A stretch of DNA of 64,000 nt. It comes from Streptomyces marinisediminis. GTDB taxonomy: Bacteria; Actinomycetota; Actinomycetes; Streptomycetales; Streptomycetaceae. The position numbers were made by a program, and so were the translations under genes. Under the pieces are notes generated by a model, which saw only the letters and a list, made by a program, of their open reading frames with translations, was not told the origin of the DNA and searched no databases. Below, piece after piece: positions 43,512 to 52,389 of the stretch. The DNA lies in assembly GCF_026262575.1 (NCBI RefSeq), contig NZ_JAPKFL010000011.1:62001-126000 (forward strand). The letters run 5' to 3'. Within the stretch, counting starts at the first letter, position 1. Every line of letters begins with the position of its first letter.

Positions 43512-44390
43512 ATGACCATGAGTACGCGTCCCGCCGACGGCGGGAAGGTCTCCGCTCGCCCCAGAAACGGCGATCGGCAGCCACACCTCCTGCCCCGACA
43601 GGCCACGCTACGCACCGTTCCCCGCCTGCAGATCGGGTATCAACAGGACGTTGCGGCCGCCGTGGCCGCGGTGGCCAGACTGCGACGCGAGGCCGGACGC
43701 GATGTGTACGCCTCGCCCACAGGTTGGGGTCTCGATCACCTGGAAGCCTTGAGTCAACTTCGGGAAGAGGAACGCCAGCGGGAGGAAGAGCAGTACGAGG
43801 GACAGCCCACGCCGCAGTACTTCTCGTCGGCCTATCGCAGAAGGGACGAGCGAGGTGCGGAGAGCGAGGAGAGGGCGGTCCACCTCGCCGTAACCCTCTG
43901 GGCGCTGCATCAGCAGTCCGTGCGCGACGATCCGATGCATGTGTCCGGTTGGCCCCTCGGCCGTTCCGTGCGGCGGCTGGCCCACGGAAGAACCGGTGCG
44001 CGGGATCTCCTCGTGGCTGCCGACACCAAGAAGAAGGAGAAGGGCGACGGCAAGCGGGGAACCTCCGATCCGGTGGAGGAAGTCAGCACGACCGTCCGCA
44101 AGCGCTTCGTACGGATCGGCACGTCGACCGATGTCGAGATGCTGGGCCTCCGCCTGCGCGAGATGGTGCTACTGCTCCGCGCCTCGCGGATTCCCTTGGA
44201 CTACGGGCTCCTCGCCGACCAGCTCCACCTGTGGCAGGACGAGAACCGCCGCGACGACATCCGGCGCGCGTGGGGACGCGAGTTCCACTTCGTCTACGGC
44301 AGTACCGACGCCAAGGGTGAGGACGGGAGCAGTGCTCCGCCCCCGTACGGGGACCTGCCGGACTTCACGAGCGACGACGCGGGTTACTAG
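43512..44390 (+). CDS. cse2: Cse2 (CasB), small subunit of Cascade
   Basis: 292 residues, ATG behind GGAGAG. It is longer than the E. coli protein (about 160), with a long N-terminal extension and a charged middle. The core helices LHLAVTLWALHQQS-like (here AVHLAVTLWALHQQS), RSVRRLAHGRTG, VRKRFVRIGTSTDVEMLGLR and PLDYGLLADQLHLW match CasB proteins. It bridges Cas7 subunits and stabilises the crRNA-target duplex. It stands between cas3-cse1 and cas7e in the operon. Confidence 0.8.
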   Translation: MTMSTRPADGGKVSARPRNGDRQPHLLPRQATLRTVPRLQIGYQQDVAAAVAAVARLRREAGRDVYASPTGWGLDHLEALSQLREEERQREEEQYEGQPTPQYFSSAYRRRDERGAESEERAVHLAVTLWALHQQSVRDDPMHVSGWPLGRSVRRLAHGRTGARDLLVAADTKKKEKGDGKRGTSDPVEEVSTTVRKRFVRIGTSTDVEMLGLRLREMVLLLRASRIPLDYGLLADQLHLWQDENRRDDIRRAWGREFHFVYGSTDAKGEDGSSAPPPYGDLPDFTSDDAGY

Positions 44391-44450
44391 CCGGACCGGC
44401 ATCCCCGCGCAAAACGCAGTAACACCACCACCAAACAGAACGGAACCACG

Positions 44451-45647
44451 GTGACCCGAACGATCCTCGATATCCACATCCTCCAGACCGTTCCGCCCAG
44501 CAATCTCAACCGCGATGACACCGGCACTCCCAAGTCGGCCTATTTCGGTGGCGTCAGGCGGGCGCGGGTCTCCAGCCAGGCGTGGAAACGCGCTACGCGG
44601 AAGGCGTTCAACGAGCTCCTGCCGCCCGAGGAACTCGGCGTCCGGACGAAAAAGGTGGCCGAGGCACTGGCGGAGCGGATCATCGCCCAGGACGAGGCGC
44701 GGAAACCGGTAGCGATCGAACTCGCCGCGGAGATGCTGAAGACCGCAACCGGCTCCACCATTGATGTGCCCAAGCGTAAGGGGAAGAACGACGACGGCTC
44801 CACGGCACCGGAGTCCTCGTACCTGATGTTTCTGAGCAGGAGGCAACTGGACGCCCTCGCCGAGCTGGCCATCGCGGGCAGCGGACCCGACGGCGATGTG
44901 AAGGCGTTTAAGGAGCACCTCAAAAAAAGGGAGAACAAGGACAGGTCCCGGCAGGCGGTCGACACCCAGCACTCGGTGGACATCGCCCTCTTCGGACGGA
45001 TGGTCGCGGACGCCGCCGACCTCAACGTGGAGGCGGCGACACAGGTTGCCCACGCCCTCAGCGTCCACAAGTCGGACATCGAATCCGACTACTACACTGC
45101 GGTCGACGATCGCAGCGGAGACGAAGAATCCGGCGCCGGAATGATCGGCACCGTCGACTTCAACTCCGCGACCCTCTACCGATACGCCGCCCTGGACGTC
45201 GACGAGTTGCAACGCAACCTCGGCGCCGGGCTCCGGGAGAGCGAGTCGCCGAGCACTCCGGTGGAGAAGGCGGTCACCGCTTTCCTCGAAGCTTTCATCA
45301 CCTCCCTGCCGGCAGGGAAGATCAACACATTCGGCAATCACACCCTCCCTTCCGCGGTGATCGTGAAATTGCGTGACCGCCGGCCGGTCAGCTTCGTCGG
45401 AGCCTTCGAGAAGCCGGTGCAGAAGAGCCCGGAAGGTGGCTTCCTGCAGAAGAGCTGCCTACGCCTCGCAGAGCACGTGCCAGACCTGGAGAAGCAGTAC
45501 GGGCTGGAGACAGAGGACCGCGGATGGGTCTTCCGGGTAGGCGAAGAGACGGAGTCTCTCGCCCAACTCGGCCACGAGGTAACCCTGGACAGGCTGCTGC
45601 GGGAAGTCGGGGACGCGGTGACGCGTCGACTGGGGTCCGACACATGA
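44451..45647 (+). CDS. cas7e: Cas7e (CasC), backbone subunit of Cascade
   Basis: 398 residues, GTG start. The first residues, ILDIHILQTVPPSNLNRDD, and GVRRARVSSQAWKRATRKAF are the family signature. The end has GHEVTLDRLLREVGDAV. Six copies form the helical backbone that holds crRNA. The stop overlaps the cas5e ATG by four bases (ATGA). Confidence 0.9.
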   Translation: MTRTILDIHILQTVPPSNLNRDDTGTPKSAYFGGVRRARVSSQAWKRATRKAFNELLPPEELGVRTKKVAEALAERIIAQDEARKPVAIELAAEMLKTATGSTIDVPKRKGKNDDGSTAPESSYLMFLSRRQLDALAELAIAGSGPDGDVKAFKEHLKKRENKDRSRQAVDTQHSVDIALFGRMVADAADLNVEAATQVAHALSVHKSDIESDYYTAVDDRSGDEESGAGMIGTVDFNSATLYRYAALDVDELQRNLGAGLRESESPSTPVEKAVTAFLEAFITSLPAGKINTFGNHTLPSAVIVKLRDRRPVSFVGAFEKPVQKSPEGGFLQKSCLRLAEHVPDLEKQYGLETEDRGWVFRVGEETESLAQLGHEVTLDRLLREVGDAVTRRLGSDT

Positions 45648-46399
45648 CGGTGCTGCTACTGCGCCTGGCAGGTCCCCTGCAGTCCTGGGGCTCGGCTGCC
45701 CGCTTCGCCCGCCGCAGCACGGAGAATGCACCGACCAAGAGCGGTGTCCTCGGACTACTGGCCGCCGCTGAGGGCCGACCACGGGACGCGGACCTCTCGG
45801 ACCTCGCGGCCCTGCGGTTCGGCGTACGGGTCGACCAACCCGGGCAGCGACTAAGGGACTTCCACACCGCACACCACTCCGACTCGGGAAAGTCGATGCC
45901 CCTGTCCGAACGGTTCTACCTCACCGACGCGATGTTCGTTGCCGGGGTCGAGGGGGACACGAGCCTGCTGCGCAACCTGTACCAGGCTCTGCTCGAACCA
46001 CGCTTCCTGCCGTACCTCGGTCGCCGTTCCTGCCCGCCTTCCCGGCCCATCGACATGGGCCCCCCGCAGGAGGACATCTCCTTGGAGGACGCCCTGCGCG
46101 GCGCCGAGTGGGAGCCCTCCCCGTGGTACGTCGACCAGCTCGCACGGGCCGCAAGGCACGGCGGCCCGGCAGGCCCCGAATCGCTGGACCTTCTGCTCGA
46201 CTGCCCCGCCGGCGAGACCCCGCACATGTCCTTGCGGGACACGCCCGTCAGTTTCAACACGCGCCACCGGCAGTACGGGCTGCGGGGGATCCGCGCCAAG
46301 CGAACCCCCGCTCCTCCGTCCCACGATCCGACCGCTGCCCTCCGTCCCGTCGATCCGCCCATCGGCGGCACGTCGGAGAGCCTCCCGAGGACCTCCTGA
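45644..46399 (+). CDS. cas5e: Cas5e (CasD), crRNA 5'-end-binding subunit
   Basis: 251 residues. The start TVLLLRLAGPLQSWG and KSGVLGLLAAAEGR are typical of Cas5e. It caps the 5' handle of crRNA in Cascade. The Gly-rich middle and SERFYLTDAMFVAGVEG are also family-like. The start overlaps cas7e and the stop overlaps cas6e by one base (TGATG). Confidence 0.9.
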   Translation: MTVLLLRLAGPLQSWGSAARFARRSTENAPTKSGVLGLLAAAEGRPRDADLSDLAALRFGVRVDQPGQRLRDFHTAHHSDSGKSMPLSERFYLTDAMFVAGVEGDTSLLRNLYQALLEPRFLPYLGRRSCPPSRPIDMGPPQEDISLEDALRGAEWEPSPWYVDQLARAARHGGPAGPESLDLLLDCPAGETPHMSLRDTPVSFNTRHRQYGLRGIRAKRTPAPPSHDPTAALRPVDPPIGGTSESLPRTS

Positions 46400-47115
46400 T
46401 GTACCTGACCCAATTTCGCATCAACGCCGCACGCACCGGGGCGCGTCGACTCCTCGGTTCCCCGCACTTCATGCATGGGGCCGTGAACATGGCATTCCCC
46501 GATCTCCCGTCGCGAGAGGGCCAGGGACCACGCGTCCTGTGGCGGGTGGACCACCACGCCTCGGGACGGGCCGACCTGCTCATGGTCAGTCCAGCGCGCC
46601 CCGATCTGACTCATCTCGTCGAGCAGGCCGGCTGGCCCACTCTCGACGAGCCGGGATGGACGACCTTCGCCTACGGCGAGTTCCTGGACAGCCTCGCCGT
46701 GGGTGACGTCTGGGCTTTCCGGCTCACCGCCAATCCGGTGCACCACACCCGAAAGCCCGGTCAGTCCCGTGAGACCAGAACGAAACGAACCGCGCATCTG
46801 ACCCCGCCCCACCAGGTGCGCTGGCTGCTCCAACGGCAGCAACGGGCCGGTTTCGAAGTGACGCGGAAGCCCGCCGATCAACAACTGACCGAGCACGGGG
46901 GCGAGCACGAGGTGATTGTGCACAACAAGTCCCCCCTCCAGTTCCGCAGGCAGGCTGGCGGGAGCCCTCAACCGGACGTCCGATTCGTCAGCGTCACGTT
47001 CGACGGCCGCCTGCGGGTCACCGACGCCGACGCCTTCCGCCGTACCCTTACCCACGGCATGGGAAAGGCCAAGGCTTACGGCTGCGGCCTGATGACCCTC
47101 GCCCCGGTGCGGTGA
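46399..47115 (+). CDS. cas6e: Cas6e (CasE), crRNA-processing endoribonuclease
   Basis: 238 residues. YLTQFRINAAR at the N-terminus, then LGSPHFMHGAV, which holds the likely catalytic His. The C-terminal Gly-rich GMGKAKAYGCGLMTLAPVR is the family hallmark. It cuts the repeat hairpin to give mature crRNAs and stays bound to the 3' end. The main-array repeat forms the GC hairpin it would recognise. Confidence 0.9.
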   Translation: MYLTQFRINAARTGARRLLGSPHFMHGAVNMAFPDLPSREGQGPRVLWRVDHHASGRADLLMVSPARPDLTHLVEQAGWPTLDEPGWTTFAYGEFLDSLAVGDVWAFRLTANPVHHTRKPGQSRETRTKRTAHLTPPHQVRWLLQRQQRAGFEVTRKPADQQLTEHGGEHEVIVHNKSPLQFRRQAGGSPQPDVRFVSVTFDGRLRVTDADAFRRTLTHGMGKAKAYGCGLMTLAPVR

Positions 47116-47118
47116 TCA

Positions 47119-48066
47119 ATGAGCACCGTCAGCCGCCGGAACACCTCGTCACCCCGCGACCTTGCCCGCATCGGAGACCGGCTCTCCTTCGTCTACCTGG
47201 AGCGGTGCACCGTGCACCGCGACGACAACGCGATCACCGCCACCGACACCGACGGCGTGACCCACATCCCGTCCGCCACCATCGGTACCCTGCTCCTCGG
47301 CCCAGGCACCCGGGTGACCCACCAGGCCATGTCCGTCCTCGGCGAGTGCGGAGCCGGCGTGGTCTGGGTGGGCGAGCAGGGCGTGCGCTTCTATGCGGGC
47401 GGACGAGCCCTGACCCGCTCCTCGGGCATGGTCGAAGCCCAGGCCAGCGCCTGGGCGAACCGCCGCACTCGACTGGATGTGGCCCGAGCCATGTACCGCC
47501 TGCGCTTCCCGGACGAAGACCCCGCCGGCCGGACGCGCCAAGAACTCCTGCAGATGGAGGGCCGCCGCCTCAAGGAGTGCTACCGCAGGGAATCAACTCG
47601 TACGGGCGTGCCGTGGCGTCGCCGCGAATACCACCGCGAGGACTTCTCCGCCGGTGACGCGCCGAACCAGGGAGTGACCGCAGCCGCCCAGTGCATGTAC
47701 GGCATCGCCCACGCCGTCGTCACCGCCCTCGGCTGTTCACCGGGCCTGGGCTTCGTGCACTCCGGACACGAGCGTTCCTTCGTCTTGGACATCGCCGACC
47801 TCTACAAGACCGAAGTAGCCATCCCCGCCGCGTTCGACGCGGCAGCGGAGGGCACGGAGGACGTCGCAACACGCACGCGGAGAGCGCTGCGGGACCGCAT
47901 CAACCAGACCGGACTCCTCGACCGTTGCGTACGGGACATCAAAAACCTGCTGAGCTACGACGGAACCCGCGACACATCAGACGCTGGGGACAACGTGACC
48001 CTGCTGACCGATGGCAACCGCCACATCGAGAGCGGACGCAACCACGACGAGGAACCCATCTGGTGA
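47119..48066 (+). CDS. cas1: Cas1 integrase of the I-E adaptation module
   Basis: 315 residues. The metal-binding triad is visible: E147 in LLQMEGRRL, H214 in GFVHSG and D227 in LDIADLYK. Together with Cas2 it inserts new spacers at the leader end. All conserved residues are intact, so adaptation may still work. The ATG lies three bases after the cas6e stop and the stop overlaps the cas2 start by four bases. Confidence 0.9.
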   Translation: MSTVSRRNTSSPRDLARIGDRLSFVYLERCTVHRDDNAITATDTDGVTHIPSATIGTLLLGPGTRVTHQAMSVLGECGAGVVWVGEQGVRFYAGGRALTRSSGMVEAQASAWANRRTRLDVARAMYRLRFPDEDPAGRTRQELLQMEGRRLKECYRRESTRTGVPWRRREYHREDFSAGDAPNQGVTAAAQCMYGIAHAVVTALGCSPGLGFVHSGHERSFVLDIADLYKTEVAIPAAFDAAAEGTEDVATRTRRALRDRINQTGLLDRCVRDIKNLLSYDGTRDTSDAGDNVTLLTDGNRHIESGRNHDEEPIW

Positions 48067-48425
48067 CCATCATCGTCCTCGCCAACTGCCCATCGGGCCT
48101 ACGGGGGTTCCTCACACGCTGGCTGCTGGAGATCTCTCCCGGCGTGTTCCTCGGCTCGCCTTCGGCCCGGGTGCGGGACGTCCTGTGGGCCGAGGTGAGG
48201 CAATACTCGGGGAAAGGGCGAGCGCTGCTGGCGTACCAGACCGACAACGAGCAGGGCTTCACGTTCGAGAGCCACGATCACGCTTGGCAGCCCCTCGACC
48301 ACGAAGGACTGACCTTGATCCACCGCCCGAACGCCGACAGCTTCGGCGGACCAGCACGCACGTCGCAGAACCCACAGCGAGGCTGGAGCAAGGCAGCCAA
48401 ACGACGCCGTTTCGGGAAGCGATAG
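48063..48425 (+). CDS. cas2: Cas2e
   Basis: 120 residues, GTG start. TIIVLANCPSGLRGFLTRWL and SARVRDVLWAEVRQYSGKG are characteristic of type I-E Cas2. It forms the central dimer of the Cas1-Cas2 integration complex. It is the last cas gene and lies 122 bases before the main array. Confidence 0.9.
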   Translation: MTIIVLANCPSGLRGFLTRWLLEISPGVFLGSPSARVRDVLWAEVRQYSGKGRALLAYQTDNEQGFTFESHDHAWQPLDHEGLTLIHRPNADSFGGPARTSQNPQRGWSKAAKRRRFGKR

Positions 48426-48547
48426 TAGATGACGCCACGCTTCGCCGAGCAGTTGAACGACCAGATCAACAATTGTCCCCTATGCCCGAATCTCCACTAG
48501 TGAGTAAAAACAGGCGTCGGACACGGTAAAGCCGCTGGTCAGCTCCA
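48426..48547 (+). promoter_or_regulatory. leader of the main CRISPR array
   Basis: A 122-base region that is AT-richer than the surroundings (for example AGTGAGTAAAAACA) between cas2 and the first repeat. Repeats next to it are identical, while those at the far end are degraded, so this is the leader side. The array promoter probably lies here. Confidence 0.6.
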
Positions 48548-49001
48548 GTGCTCCCCGCGCCTGCGGGGGTGGTCCCCAGGTCGCCGCCGAGTACGAGGGC
48601 ATCCCGACGTGCTCCCCGCGCCTGCGGGGGTGGTCCCTCTCCCGGCTGTGCGGGGAGAAGGACGAGGAAGTGCTCCCCGCGCCTGCGGGGGTGGTCCCGG
48701 CGTGAGGGCCTCCACCGGAGCCTTACGCCGGTGCTCCCCGCGCCTGGGGTGGTCCCGTGCCCGCCAGCGGCTTGCCGTCGGCGTCGGTGTGCTCCCCGCG
48801 CCTGCGGGGGTGGTCCCTCACCGATCTTGTCGGGGTTGCAGGACCCGCAGTGCTCCCCGCGCGCCTGCGGGGGTGGTCCCCACACGCTCGCGACGGCCTG
48901 CGGGCCGTCTTCCTGCTCCCCGCGCCTGCGGGGGTGATCCTCCGTACAGCAGCCTCGTGTGAGCCACGATCCTCGGTGCCCCCGCGCCTGCGGGGTGGCC
49001 T
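48548..49001 (+). CRISPR. type I-E CRISPR array, eight repeats and seven spacers
   Basis: The 29-base consensus begins GTGCTCCCCGCGCCTGCGGG and ends GTGGTCCC. Repeats start at 48548, 48609, 48670, 48731, 48789, 48850, 48913 and about 48976. Spacers 1-6 are all exactly 32 bases. Repeat 4 lacks three bases (26 in length), repeat 6 has two extra (31), repeat 7 has three or more substitutions, and repeat 8 is degenerate at its 3' end. The consensus forms a GC hairpin (CCCCGCGCCTGCGGGG) suited to Cas6e. Confidence 0.9.
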
Positions 49002-49480
49002 ACGGGCAAGCGTTCCAGGGAGCCCGTGCTGCCGTCCGATCAAGGCGACCGCCAGCGCACAGGTCTCGGCGTCGGCGCTCCCTCCTACGTCGAGTAGAAC
49101 CGAAAGGGCACCGGCAGCCGTGGGAGCCCTCTGGGACTTTTCTGGGACTTCCAACCCCATCAACCGGCATGAGCGTGAAACAACCGAAAGACTATCTGCG
49201 CAGGTCAGTGAGCAAAGCCCCTTCATCGTGGCAGGTCACAACGCTGGCTGGTCTCTTCCGGGACATCTGATCAGCACGACTCAGTAGGTCCATGCTCAGC
49301 GTCGCCTGCCCTCGGCGCCCCATCGATACTCGCCACCTTGTCGGGATCTGACCTGCCCGACAAGGCACCTGACACACCTTCAGAGCGGGCGTCAAATGAG
49401 CGTCACGAGCGTCATTTCAGCGTCAAGGTATCGCCCGTAACGCCCACACCGCACATAATGCGCACACGCAAAACTGCAGG
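49002..49480. other. intergenic region between defence island and core chromosome
   Basis: About 480 bases with no supported gene. It contains a direct repeat CTGGGACTT at 49131-49139 and 49142-49150, and four GCGTCA copies at 49389-49425. Base composition shifts from mixed to strongly GC-rich near 49.5 kb. This is the likely edge of acquired DNA. Confidence 0.5.
49389..49425 (+). repeat. four GCGTCA repeats with 11-9-11-base spacing
   Basis: GCGTCA occurs at 49389, 49400, 49409 and 49420. Three of the four share the longer forms GAGCGTCA or CAGCGTCA. Regular spacing close to one helical turn suggests a protein-binding site. Arm-type integrase sites are one possibility, given the position at a composition boundary. 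Confidence 0.5.
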
Positions 49481-50866
49481 TCAGGAGCCCTTCGCGGCCG
49501 GTTCGAGGATGGCCACGCACTCCACATGATGCGTCATCGGGAAGAGGTCGAAGGCGCGGAGGAAGCGGGGGCGGTAGTCGGCGTCGGCGAAGTAGCGCAG
49601 GTCGCGGGCGAGGGCGGCCGGGTCGCAGGCGACGTAGGCGATGCGGCGGGGGGTGAGGTCGGCCAGGAGCTGGACGGTGGCGCGACCGGCGCCGGAGCGG
49701 GGCGGGTCGAGGACGACGATGTCGGCCTCGGTGATGCCGGTGCGGGGCAGGACGCGTTCGACGCGGCCCTGCTCGACGCGGACGCGGGGAAAGTCGGCGA
49801 GGTTGTGCCGGGCGTCCTCGACGGCGCGCTTGCCTGACTCGATGCCCAGGACGGCGCCGCGCTCTCCCACCCGGTCGGCCAGGGCGCCCGCGAACAGGCC
49901 GACGCCGCAGTAGAGGTCCAGGGCGGTCTCGCCCTTGCGCGGGGTGAGGCCGCGCATGACGGCGTCGACCAGGAGGTCCGCCGCCTGGGTGTGGACCTGC
50001 CAGAAGCCGCCGGCGCCCACGCGCCAGGTGCGGCCGTCGGCGCGCTCGCGGACGAAGGGGCGGCCGTGCACCCGGTGCACGGTGCGGTTCTCCCCGCCGC
50101 GGCCGTGCTGCTCCTCGGCGCGCAGCACGGAGACGGGGCGGTCGAGCTCGACCAGCGGGAGTCGGCCGCCCGGCACCGGGGTGACGATGACCTGCCGGTC
50201 GGTGGAGCCGGAGGCGGCGACGGCGTCGACGGAGGCCACGCCCGGCCAGGTGCGGCGCTCGACCCCGAGCTCGCTGACGCCCTCGGCGGCGATGAGGCAG
50301 TGGTCGACGGGCTCGACCTCGTGCGAGCGGTGGCGGCGGAAGCCGGGGCGCCCCTCGGCGTCGACGGCGTACTGGACGCGCGAGCGCCAGGCGGGGACCT
50401 CGCCCGGTGGGACCTTGTCGCCGGGTACCGGCTCCACGGTGCCGTCCCACTGCACGTCCTCGGGCGTCAGGCCGGCCAGCCGGGCGAGCTGCTCGGTGAT
50501 GACGTCGGCCTTCAGCCGGCGCTGGGCGCCGGGCTTGGCGTGCTGCCAGTCGCAGCCGCCGCAGCGGCCGGGGCCCGAGAAGGGGCACGGCGCCTCGACG
50601 CGGTCCTTGGCGGCGTCCAGGACGCGGACGGCGTCGGCGCGCAGGAAGCGGGAGTCGGCGCGGCCCTCGGTGACGCGGGCGACGACGCGCTCGCCGGGCA
50701 GCGTGTGCCGCACGAACAGCACCTGCCCCGCACCGGTCCGCGCGACGCAGTGGCCGCCGTGGGCGACCGGCCCCACCTCGACCTCGAACTCGTGCCCGAC
50801 GAGGGACGCTGACTGCTCGGGCTGCTCGGGCGCGGGGCTCGTCCCTGGGGATGCTGCGGTGGACAT
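49481..50866 (-). CDS. RlmD/TrmA-family RNA uracil-C5 methyltransferase
   Basis: 461 residues. The N-terminal TRAM domain (HEFEVEVGPVAHGGHCVAR) is followed by the iron-sulfur cysteines CPFSGPGRCGGCDW (about 93-106). The methyltransferase core has LDLYCGVGLFAGAL, DPPRSG and VACDPAALARDL (nucleophile Cys). It forms 5-methyluridine in 23S rRNA or tRNA; which one is not decided by sequence. The GC-rich codon use is that of the core genome. It is transcribed leftwards towards the CRISPR array. Confidence 0.85.
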   Translation of the reverse strand: MSTAASPGTSPAPEQPEQSASLVGHEFEVEVGPVAHGGHCVARTGAGQVLFVRHTLPGERVVARVTEGRADSRFLRADAVRVLDAAKDRVEAPCPFSGPGRCGGCDWQHAKPGAQRRLKADVITEQLARLAGLTPEDVQWDGTVEPVPGDKVPPGEVPAWRSRVQYAVDAEGRPGFRRHRSHEVEPVDHCLIAAEGVSELGVERRTWPGVASVDAVAASGSTDRQVIVTPVPGGRLPLVELDRPVSVLRAEEQHGRGGENRTVHRVHGRPFVRERADGRTWRVGAGGFWQVHTQAADLLVDAVMRGLTPRKGETALDLYCGVGLFAGALADRVGERGAVLGIESGKRAVEDARHNLADFPRVRVEQGRVERVLPRTGITEADIVVLDPPRSGAGRATVQLLADLTPRRIAYVACDPAALARDLRYFADADYRPRFLRAFDLFPMTHHVECVAILEPAAKGS

Positions 50867-51031
50867 GAGAGAAGGCTCCAGGGAACGGGAAGGCGGGAGG
50901 GGCAGCGTTCCAGTCTAGTGCCGCGCGCGGACACGGGCGCACCTCGATGGCGACGACGCGGCCCCGGGCGGGTAGCGTTACGGTGTTTACCCAGGTGATC
51001 ACAGCAGGGGAAGGTGTGGGGTAGCGGCCTC

Positions 51032-51709
51032 ATGCACATTGTCATCATGGGGTGCGGCCGGGTCGGCGCCGCGCTCTCCAGAACCCTGGAGGACCAGGGC
51101 CACACCGTCGCCGTCATCGACCGCGACCCGACGGCGTTCCGGCGCCTGGGGTCCGGTTTCGGCGGGCGCCGGGTGACCGGCGTCGGCTTCGACCAGGACA
51201 CGCTGCGCGAGGCCGGGATCGAGGAGGCGGGCGCGTTCGCCGCCGTCAGCAGCGGCGACAACTCCAACATCATCGCCGCCCGGGTGGCCCGCGAGATGTT
51301 CGACGTGCAGAACGTCGCGGCCCGCATCTACGATCCGCGCCGCGCCGAGGTCTACCAGCGCCTGGGCATCCCCACCGTCGCCACCGTGCGCTGGACGGCC
51401 GACCAGATGCTGCGGCGGCTGCTGCCCGCGGGCGCGGAGCCGCTGTGGCTTGACCCGACCGGTGGCGTCCAGCTCGCGGAGGTGCACGTCTCCCCCGCCT
51501 GGTTCGGTCAGCCCGCCGCCCGCCTGGAGGCGGAGTCCGGGGTGCGGATCGCCTTCATCACCCGGCTGGGCGAGGCCATGCTGCCCGACCAGCAGGCGGT
51601 CCTCCAAGAAGGCGACCTGGTGCACGTCCTGATGCGCAGCGACCAGGTCGGCGAGGTGGAGGCCGCCTTCGACCACGGGCCCGACGAGGCAGGGGAGCAA
51701 CAGCGGTGA
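51032..51709 (+). CDS. TrkA family potassium uptake protein
   Basis: 225 residues. The Rossmann fold begins HIVIMGCGRVGAALS, with NAD-binding GxGxxG-type glycines and VIDRDP. A C-terminal RCK_C domain (VQLAEVHVSPAWFGQPAA) follows. TrkA/RCK proteins gate potassium channels in response to NAD(H) or nucleotides. ATG 51032 was preferred to GTG 51014 because family members start at this residue. The stop overlaps the second trkA gene by four bases. Confidence 0.85.
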   Translation: MHIVIMGCGRVGAALSRTLEDQGHTVAVIDRDPTAFRRLGSGFGGRRVTGVGFDQDTLREAGIEEAGAFAAVSSGDNSNIIAARVAREMFDVQNVAARIYDPRRAEVYQRLGIPTVATVRWTADQMLRRLLPAGAEPLWLDPTGGVQLAEVHVSPAWFGQPAARLEAESGVRIAFITRLGEAMLPDQQAVLQEGDLVHVLMRSDQVGEVEAAFDHGPDEAGEQQR

Positions 51710-52389
51710 GAGTCGCGATTGCCGGAGCGGGCGCGGTCGGCCGGTCGATCGCCGGTGAGCTGCTGGAGAACGGGCACGAGGTGCTGCTCATCGACAAGGC
51801 GCCCAGCGCCATCGCCGTCGAGCGGGTGCCGCTGGCCGAGTGGCTGCTGGCCGACGCCTGCGAGATCTCCGCGCTGGACGAGGCGGCGCTCCAGCGCTGC
51901 AACGTGGTGATCGCCGCGACGGGGGACGACAAGGTCAACCTCGTCGTCTCGCTGCTCAGCAAGACGGAGTACGGGGTGCCGCGCGTGGTGGCCCGGGTGA
52001 ACAACCCGAAGAACGAGTGGCTGTTCAACGAGGCGTGGGGCGTGGACGTCGCGGTCTCGACGCCGCGGCTGATGTCCGCGCTGGTCGAGGAGGCCGTCAG
52101 CGTCGGCGACCTGGTGCGGCTGCTGCGCTTCAGCCAGGGCGACGCCAACCTGGTGGAGCTGACGCTGCCCCCCGAGGCCGCGCTGGCGGGCACCCGCGTC
52201 GGCGACGTGTCGTGGCCGCTGGACACCGCGCTCGTCACCATCATCCGGGGCGCCCGGGTGCTCACGCCGAGCCCGGAGGACGCCCTGGAGGTCGGGGACG
52301 AGCTGCTGTTCGTCGCCGCTCCGGCCCGCGAGCGCGAGCTGGAGGACCTGCTGTCGGTACGCCGCGAAGCGGACGGCGGCGGCCTGTGA
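51706..52389 (+). CDS. TrkA family potassium uptake protein, second copy
   Basis: 227 residues, GTG start overlapping the first trkA. The Rossmann domain begins RVAIAGAGAVGRSIAGELLE with LIDKAP. The C-terminal RCK_C domain is VELTLPPEAALAGTRVGDV. Tandem trkA genes are common in actinobacteria and probably act as a heteromeric regulator. No channel subunit gene (trkH/trkG) is next to them here. Confidence 0.85.
   Translation: MRVAIAGAGAVGRSIAGELLENGHEVLLIDKAPSAIAVERVPLAEWLLADACEISALDEAALQRCNVVIAATGDDKVNLVVSLLSKTEYGVPRVVARVNNPKNEWLFNEAWGVDVAVSTPRLMSALVEEAVSVGDLVRLLRFSQGDANLVELTLPPEAALAGTRVGDVSWPLDTALVTIIRGARVLTPSPEDALEVGDELLFVAAPARERELEDLLSVRREADGGGL

Noticed and set aside
41807..43615. 602-codon minus-strand frame opposite Cse1
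   Set aside because: It is antisense to a well-recognised cas gene and has no motif or start context.
48466..49226. Open frames crossing the CRISPR array on both strands
   Set aside because: They arise from repeat units (PPPQARG and PRLRGW patterns) and are not genes.
49000..49226. Possible integrase remnant to the right of the array
   Set aside because: No tyrosine-recombinase motif (R...HxxR...Y) could be found in any frame. The impression came only from position.
49392..51002. 536-codon minus-strand frame over the RNA methyltransferase gene
   Set aside because: The methyltransferase frame carries the iron-sulfur cysteines and catalytic motifs; this one is Arg-rich and featureless.
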